Positions 33,909-38,384 of a DNA stretch of 38,384 bases are shown one piece after another (within the stretch, counting starts at the first letter, position 1; each line of letters starts with the position of its first letter). The position numbers and the translations under genes were made by a program. The notes beneath the pieces are model-generated. The model was given only the letters and a program-made list of their open reading frames with translations. It was not told the DNA's origin and searched no databases. The DNA comes from Acidimicrobiaceae bacterium (lineage in GTDB: Bacteria > Actinomycetota > Acidimicrobiia > Acidimicrobiales > Aldehydirespiratoraceae): contig PBTQ01000063.1 in the NCBI GenBank assembly GCA_002729125.1, positions 1-38,384 on the forward strand. Reading direction: 5' to 3'.

Positions 33909-35318
33909 TCAGGCCAAATCTTCGGGCGACGCGAAGTGCCCGGCGATGGCGGTGGCGGTGGCGATGGCGGGGGAGACGAGGTGGGTGCGGCCTCCTCGGC
34001 CCTGACGTCCTTCGAAGTTGCGGTTGCTGGTGCTGGCGCAACGCTCGCCTGGCTGGAGCTTGTCGGGATTCATGGCGAGACACATCGAGCACCCCGGCTC
34101 CCGCCAGTCAAAGCCGGCTTCGCGGAAGATCTCCGGCAGGCCCTCGGCCTCGGCCTGTTGCTTGACCAGGCCGGAGCCGGGCACGACAAGGGTGCGCATG
34201 CCGTCAGCGACCTTGCGGCCCTTGGCGACGGCGGCCGCCGCTCGCAGGTCTTCGATGCGGCTGTTCGTGCAGCTGCCGATGAAGACAGTGTCGACCTTGA
34301 TGTCCTTGATCGGGGTCCCGGCCTCAAAATCCATGTAGTCGAGAGCACGAGCGGCGGTGTTGGCGAGGTTCGGGTCGTCGAAGTCGTCGGGGCCGGGGAT
34401 CACGCCGTCGATCGGCATGACCTGTGCCGGGTTGGTTCCCCAGCTGACCTGCGGCGCGATGTCGGCCGCATCGATGATCACCTCTTCGTCGAAGACGGCG
34501 CCTTCGTCGGTGGCGAGCGTTTTCCAGTCCTCGATGGCGGCCTCGAGTTCGGCGCCAACGGGCGAGTTGGGGCGGCCCGCCACGTACTCAAAGGTGGTCT
34601 CGTCCGGGGCGATGAGGCCGGCTTTGGCGCCACCTTCGATCGACATGTTGCAGACCGTCATGCGGCCTTCCATCGACATATTCTCGAACACGTTGCCGCG
34701 GTACTCGACGATCTTGCCGATGCCGCCGCCGGTACCGATCACGCCGATGACGTGAAGAATCACATCCTTCGGGGTGACCCCTGCCTGCAGTTCGCCGTTG
34801 ACGGTGATCGCCATCGTGCCGGGTCGGGCCTGGGGAAGCGTCTGGGTGGCGAGCACGTGCTCAACCTCGCTGGTGCCGATGCCGAAGGCGATCGATCCGA
34901 AGGCGCCGTGGGTGGCCGTGTGAGAGTCGCCGCACACGATGGTCATACCCGGCTGCGTGAGGCCCTGCTCGGGGCCCATGACGTGCACGATCCCGTTGTT
35001 CTCGTGGCCCATTGGGTAGTGGACGATGCCGAATTCTTGGGTGTTGACGCGGAGCGTCTCGATCTGTGTGGCACTGATCTCATCGGCGATCGGCTTGTCC
35101 TGATCCTCTGTCGGTGTGTTGTGGTCTTCGGTGGCCACGGTGAGATCGGGGCGGCGGACCGGTCGACCATTCATGCGAAGACCGTCGAAGGCCTGCGGCG
35201 AGGTGACCTCATGGATGAGGTGGAGGTCGATGTAGAGCAGGTCGGGGGCGCCGCCCACGCCGGGTGTGACGAGGTGGCGGTCCCAGATCTTCTGGCTCAG
35301 GGTGCGGGGTTGCGACAT
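33909..35318 (-). CDS. leuC: 3-isopropylmalate dehydratase large subunit
   Basis: 469 residues from the ATG at 35318. LeuC carries the 4Fe-4S cluster of isopropylmalate isomerase. [10 protein letters not shown] at the N-terminus, [20 protein letters not shown], the cluster cysteines in [14 protein letters not shown] and GCSMCLAMN, and [19 protein letters not shown] near the C-terminus are all present. A GTG four codons upstream (35330) is a possible alternative start; the ATG has GGTGA nearby. The gene is divergent from an IclR regulator, with the palindrome TCTCAC-ATC-GTGAGA in the 49-bp gap, as in other actinobacteria where the NdgR/LtbR regulator controls leuCD. Confidence 0.96.
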   Translation of the reverse strand: MSQPRTLSQKIWDRHLVTPGVGGAPDLLYIDLHLIHEVTSPQAFDGLRMNGRPVRRPDLTVATEDHNTPTEDQDKPIADEISATQIETLRVNTQEFGIVHYPMGHENNGIVHVMGPEQGLTQPGMTIVCGDSHTATHGAFGSIAFGIGTSEVEHVLATQTLPQARPGTMAITVNGELQAGVTPKDVILHVIGVIGTGGGIGKIVEYRGNVFENMSMEGRMTVCNMSIEGGAKAGLIAPDETTFEYVAGRPNSPVGAELEAAIEDWKTLATDEGAVFDEEVIIDAADIAPQVSWGTNPAQVMPIDGVIPGPDDFDDPNLANTAARALDYMDFEAGTPIKDIKVDTVFIGSCTNSRIEDLRAAAAVAKGRKVADGMRTLVVPGSGLVKQQAEAEGLPEIFREAGFDWREPGCSMCLAMNPDKLQPGERCASTSNRNFEGRQGRGGRTHLVSPAIATATAIAGHFASPEDLA

Positions 35319-35337
35319 AGTGATCACCAAGTTGGTA

Positions 35338-35352
35338 TCTCACATCGTGAGA
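35338..35352. promoter_or_regulatory. Palindrome TCTCAC-ATC-GTGAGA, candidate NdgR/LtbR operator
   Basis: Perfect 6-bp arms with a 3-base centre in the 49-bp gap between leuC and the IclR-type regulator. It ends 2 bases before the -10 box of the regulator gene and lies 20 bases upstream of the leuC ATG, so one dimer could control both. Confidence 0.65.
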
Positions 35353-35354
35353 AG

Positions 35355-35360
35355 TACGTT
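35355..35360 (+). promoter_or_regulatory. -10 box TACGTT, leaderless start of the IclR regulator
   Basis: TACGTT is followed by 7 bases and the GTG at 35368, and no Shine-Dalgarno is present. It decides that start over upstream in-frame codons. Confidence 0.55.
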
Positions 35361-35367
35361 TTGCAAT

Positions 35368-36018
35368 GTGGAATTCAGTGTAAGCGGTGTTGGCGTCATC
35401 GACAAAGCCGCCTTGGTCCTCGGTGCGGTCGAGGACGGCGGTGCGTCGCTCAACGAACTCGTCGAGCGCACCGGCCTGAGTCGGGCCACCGCCCACCGCC
35501 TCGCCTCGGCACTCGAAGTCCACGGCCTGCTGCGCCGAAATCACGACGCCCGGTTCGCACTCGGCCCCCGCCTCGTCACGCTCGGTGAGATCGCTGCCGC
35601 AGGGTGGCCTCTCGCTGAGGCCGCTCGCCCCGCCCTCTCAGCACTCCGTGACACCACTGGTGAATCCGCGCAGCTTTTCGTGCGGCAAGGTGATGCCCGC
35701 GTCTGTCTCGCCTCTCTGGAGTCACCCCACGGATTGCGCACGATCGTTGCCGCCGGCGCGATCCTGCCGCTCGAGCAGGGCTCGGGTGGCCGGGTCTTGC
35801 TTGGCACCGATGATGGGGCGTGGGTCGCCACGGTCGAAGAACGTGAGGCGGGTGTTGCTTCGGTGAGTGCACCGGTGCACGACCGGCACAGGACGGTTGT
35901 CGCAGCGGTCTCGGTGAGCGGGCCCATTGAGCGGCTCACTCGCGACCCCGGGTCGGCCTTTGGTCCCGCCGTCGTCGAGGCGGCCCGTCGGGTTGCCCAG
36001 GAGGCAGGTTTGCGATGA
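35368..36018 (+). CDS. ndgR: IclR-family regulator, NdgR/LtbR type
   Basis: 216 residues from the GTG at 35368. The N-terminal winged helix-turn-helix (GVGVIDKAALVLGAVEDGG, LNELVERTGLSRATAHRLAS) and the IclR effector domain (ESAQLFVRQGDARVCLASLE, ILPLEQGSGGRVLLG) are clear. In Streptomyces and Corynebacterium the orthologous NdgR/LtbR is divergent from leuCD and controls leucine (and other amino-acid) genes; the same layout is seen here. The palindrome in the gap is the likely self- and leuCD-operator. The last bases overlap the ATG of the next gene (ATGA), so that gene is translationally coupled to it. Confidence 0.92.
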   Translation: MEFSVSGVGVIDKAALVLGAVEDGGASLNELVERTGLSRATAHRLASALEVHGLLRRNHDARFALGPRLVTLGEIAAAGWPLAEAARPALSALRDTTGESAQLFVRQGDARVCLASLESPHGLRTIVAAGAILPLEQGSGGRVLLGTDDGAWVATVEEREAGVASVSAPVHDRHRTVVAAVSVSGPIERLTRDPGSAFGPAVVEAARRVAQEAGLR

Positions 36019-37301
36019 GCGAACGGCCGAGCCCCGACGCAGAACCCGCCGCCACTGAAGCGGAGGTCAGCCCCTTCTCGCTCTGGTTCCTGCGCGGTGT
36101 TCTCGTCGTTGCCGCGGCGGTCGTGCTTGCGTTCGCCGTCCAAGCGATCGTCAGCCTGCTCGATGACGACATGCGTGCTGACCTGCCCACCACCATGACC
36201 CCGACGGACTTGGGCATCGACGAAGCCGCCGGTCCGGTCGAGGCAGGAGCATCGGAGACCTCCACTGATGAGCAGGCAGAGCTCGACGCGTTTGTCGACG
36301 AAGCGATTGCGTTCATCGAGGAGACCCGCCGGCGCGACTTCCTTGAACGCCCGGAGGTTGAACTGGTCGACGTCGACACGATGACCCGCATCGTGCTCGA
36401 CGATCTCGAGTCCGAGTTGGCCGGCGATCCCGAGGGGTCAGCGGCGAGTCTCGCTTTTGCTCGGTCGGTCGGCTTCTTCGGCCCGGACGACGAGTTTCTC
36501 GACGTGTACGAGGTGTTCGTGTCCGAGGGCGTGCTCGGCGTGTACTTCCCCTCCTCTGACCGTCTGCTCGTCCGCTCGAACGGCGAACTCACGCTGTCGG
36601 CCAAGGCCACGGTCGTCCATGAACTCGTCCACGCCTTCGATGATCAGCACTTCGGCCTCGACCGGCCCGAACTCAGCGCCGACGGCGATGGCGCCTGGGC
36701 GTTCACCGCCGCAGTCGAGGGCAGCGCCACCGTGATCGAGGATCTCTGGCGCGACTCACTCTCGGCTGCTGATCAGGCCGAACTCGCTGCTGAGGAAGCC
36801 GCCTTTGAGGTCGGTGACATCTTCTCGCTCGACTTCGGCTTTCTGCTGTACCAGACCGCCGTCTACGACTACGGCAACACCTGGCTCAACCGGCGCATCG
36901 CCGAAGAGGGGATCTTCGCAGTCGACGATGCTGTCGCGAATCCGCCTGTCAGCAGCGAGGCGGTGATCGAGGCACCGGGGACCGTCGATATCGCGATCAT
37001 CGACGTGTCGTTTCCACATGTCGACGGCGAGGTTCTGTGGCAGGGGAGCGGCGGCCAGGCGCTGATCGAAGCGATCACGTCTCTGGTCGGTGGCACACCC
37101 GACACGGCGTCGGGCTGGGGCGGCGACGCACTCTCCGTCTATCGCGATTCCGACGGTCGCGAGTGCCTGCGATGGGACATCGTTATGGACACCCCGCGCG
37201 ATCTCGACGAACTCGACGAAGGGATCGCTGGGTGGGTCGCCGAGGCCGCCGCCGACGGGAAGATCATCGGTGATCGGCTCCGAATCGATCGCTGTGCCTG
37301 A
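36015..37301 (+). CDS. Membrane-anchored protein with an HELVH zincin-type motif
   Basis: 428 residues. One transmembrane helix at about 21-48 follows a short cytoplasmic N-terminus, so most of the protein should lie outside the membrane. VVHELVHAFDDQHF places HExxH at 202-206, and AAVEGSATVIEDLW (Glu235) could supply the third zinc ligand in gluzincin style. I recall the HELVHAxxDQHF pattern from uncharacterised actinobacterial proteins; protease activity is likely but not certain. The region before it is strongly acidic. The ATG overlaps the stop of the IclR gene by 4 bases, so it is co-expressed with it. No partner gene in the window explains its role. Confidence 0.75.
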   Translation: MSERPSPDAEPAATEAEVSPFSLWFLRGVLVVAAAVVLAFAVQAIVSLLDDDMRADLPTTMTPTDLGIDEAAGPVEAGASETSTDEQAELDAFVDEAIAFIEETRRRDFLERPEVELVDVDTMTRIVLDDLESELAGDPEGSAASLAFARSVGFFGPDDEFLDVYEVFVSEGVLGVYFPSSDRLLVRSNGELTLSAKATVVHELVHAFDDQHFGLDRPELSADGDGAWAFTAAVEGSATVIEDLWRDSLSAADQAELAAEEAAFEVGDIFSLDFGFLLYQTAVYDYGNTWLNRRIAEEGIFAVDDAVANPPVSSEAVIEAPGTVDIAIIDVSFPHVDGEVLWQGSGGQALIEAITSLVGGTPDTASGWGGDALSVYRDSDGRECLRWDIVMDTPRDLDELDEGIAGWVAEAAADGKIIGDRLRIDRCA

Positions 37302-37306
37302 GGCAC
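37294..37306. terminator. Hairpin GTGCC-TGA-GGCAC around the zincin gene stop
   Basis: A perfect 5-bp inverted repeat whose loop is the TGA stop codon itself. It reaches to 3 bases before the stop of the convergent cytochrome gene, so it could end either transcript. There is no T-tract. Confidence 0.3.
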
Positions 37307-37309
37307 CGC

Positions 37310-38384
37310 CTAGCGACTCGCGACGAATCGAAGCAGCGCAGCTCGATCCTCAGCGCTGAGCGCTATGAAGGCGTCGGTGACGTGCTGGGCCTCGCCGCCG
37401 TGCCACAGGATTGCCTCTTCGATCGAGCGGGCCCGGCCGTCGTGTAGCAGCGACACGTGGCCGTTGACGGTGTCGAGCAGGCCGATGCCCCACAGCGGTG
37501 CAGTTCGCCACTCGCTACCCGACGCGCCGTAGACGCTCCGGCCGTCGTCGAGACCTGGTCCCATGTCGTGGAGCAGCAGGTCGGTGAAGGGGATGAGCAA
37601 CAGGTTGTCGAGTTCGGCGTACTGGGTTGTGCCGGTGCGTTGTGTCGGTGTGTGACAGTCGGCGCAGCCGATTGCGGTGAAGAGGTTGGCACCGCGGATG
37701 ACCTCGGGATCATCGACGTCGCGTCCGGCGGGAATCGCGAGGGCCTCGACGTAGAACGCGAGATCGGCGAGCTCTTCGTCGGACAGCTCGATCGCGCCGT
37801 TGACCGGGATGAGTGAGGTGCCGACTCCGATGTCCTCGGCAAGGGCATTGGCCGACTGGTGGACGAGATCGGCCGCATCGGCCTTCCAGCCGTGGCGGCC
37901 GATGCGGCCGTCGTTGACATAGTTGACCGCGCCGGAGATGCCGTCGCCGTCGGCATCATTGGGATCGGCCGCGGCCACGATGTCCTCCGCCGGTACGTAC
38001 TCGAGCAGGCCTGGTCCCGCCACCTGCGGTGGGATGCGGAGTGAGAGTTGTGCGTCGGCGGGAACGTTACCGGCGAGACCGAGGGCTGAGACGATGGGTT
38101 GACGGAGCTCGTAGGGCGTGCCGTCGGGGTAGTTTCCGTCAACCGTCTCCCACGTCACGTTGATCCGGGCTTCGGGTTGGCTGCCGTCGACGGTGAAGGT
38201 TTGCAGGCGGGTGCCGAAGCCGGGTAGGTCGAACGGCGCCTCGTCATCGGTGGCGCCCGGAGCGGACACGTGCACGACCGGGCCGATACCCACCGTGCCG
38301 TTCTCGACTGCGAACTGTTGGCGGCCGTTGTTGACGTGGCACGACGTGCAACTGTTGGCGTTGAAGTCGGGGCCGAGTCCCATA
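37310..38384 (-). CDS. Di-haem c-type cytochrome oxidoreductase (DHOR/DUF1111 family), 5' end outside window
   Basis: The frame runs off the right edge, so the signal peptide and N-terminus are missing; about 357 C-terminal residues are visible. Two haem c sites are present: SCTSCH near the left of the visible part and GCADCHTPTQRTG in the second half. PPQVAGPGLLEYVPAEDIVA, GRHGWKADAADLVHQSANAL and the C-terminal GHVSLLHDGRARSIEEAILW with WHGGEA are hallmarks of the thiol-oxidoreductase-like DUF1111 family. Such proteins are exported and transfer electrons; the substrate is unknown, and they often occur near iron-uptake genes in other bacteria. It converges on the zincin gene with 8 bases between stops. 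Confidence 0.9.
   Translation of the reverse strand, partial: MGLGPDFNANSCTSCHVNNGRQQFAVENGTVGIGPVVHVSAPGATDDEAPFDLPGFGTRLQTFTVDGSQPEARINVTWETVDGNYPDGTPYELRQPIVSALGLAGNVPADAQLSLRIPPQVAGPGLLEYVPAEDIVAAADPNDADGDGISGAVNYVNDGRIGRHGWKADAADLVHQSANALAEDIGVGTSLIPVNGAIELSDEELADLAFYVEALAIPAGRDVDDPEVIRGANLFTAIGCADCHTPTQRTGTTQYAELDNLLLIPFTDLLLHDMGPGLDDGRSVYGASGSEWRTAPLWGIGLLDTVNGHVSLLHDGRARSIEEAILWHGGEAQHVTDAFIALSAEDRAALLRFVASR

Noticed and set aside
33897-35588. 563-codon plus-strand open frame
   Set aside because: It is antisense to leuC and overlaps the start of the IclR gene in another frame; leuC is unmistakable.
1-38384. CRISPR arrays, tRNA/rRNA genes, insertion sequences or phage genes
   Set aside because: No regular direct repeats, cloverleaf-like segments, transposase or integrase motifs, or attachment-site-like duplications were seen. 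Gaps between genes are too short for most of these, but a tRNAscan or Rfam search was not possible here.

Overview
This is a high-GC, densely coded chromosomal segment that looks like ordinary actinobacterial core and accessory metabolism. I infer a member of the Acidimicrobiia or a nearby deep-branching actinobacterial lineage, with moderate confidence. The reasons are GC-rich third codon positions, frequent GTG starts, many genes whose start codon lies 7-8 bases after a TANNNT -10 box (leaderless transcripts), a divergent ndgR/leuCD locus, a mycobacterial-type SerC and several acyl-CoA enzymes. I see no rRNA, tRNA, CRISPR array, transposase, phage gene or plasmid gene. The longest stretch without a gene is about 210 bases.

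Layout. 1-1986: the 3' part of a CaiB/BaiF CoA-transferase, coupled to a PIG-L deacetylase and followed by a small membrane protein. 2000-4344: ATP-type PEP carboxykinase (minus strand), a stand-alone Lrp/AsnC ligand-binding domain, and a degenerate cold-shock-like protein. 4408-8212: fakA-recG. 8235-11280: a PIN-PhoH ATPase and a membrane-anchored sulfite-oxidase-fold molybdoenzyme, both minus strand. 11383-12396: rsgA. 12393-23337: an acyl-CoA catabolic island. It contains two tandem acyl-CoA synthetases divergent from an acyl-CoA dehydrogenase; a small unknown protein, a third synthetase and an enoyl-CoA hydratase on the minus strand; and, divergent from these, a CoA-transferase with unusual domain order, a TetR regulator and an acyl-CoA carboxylase carboxyltransferase. 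Two strong palindromes lie in the two divergent intergenic regions of this island.

23384-29400: amino-acid metabolism, with serC divergent from an aspartate-type aminotransferase, then an S9 peptidase (start and stop codons overlap) and serA. 29397-33244: a small sunset-domain-like protein, a beta-propeller lipoprotein and an SDR whose upstream region carries an ordered set of TGTCA half-sites. 33271-37301: leuCD divergent from an NdgR/LtbR-type IclR regulator across a clear palindrome, followed by an overlapping gene for a membrane-anchored protein with an HELVH zincin motif. 37310-38384: a truncated di-haem cytochrome oxidoreductase running off the right edge.

How the genes may work together: the 12-23 kb island holds activating (three synthetases, CoA-transferase), oxidising (dehydrogenase), hydrating (crotonase) and carboxylating functions plus a local repressor, which suggests degradation of a fatty or branched acid. 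The substrate cannot be read from the sequence. serC, serA and the aminotransferase serve serine and aspartate metabolism, and leuCD serves leucine synthesis. I found no clearly new defence or mobile system. The most notable items are the CoA-transferase domain order, the operator-like palindromes, the TGTCA array, the degenerate cold-shock protein and the regulator-zincin pair.
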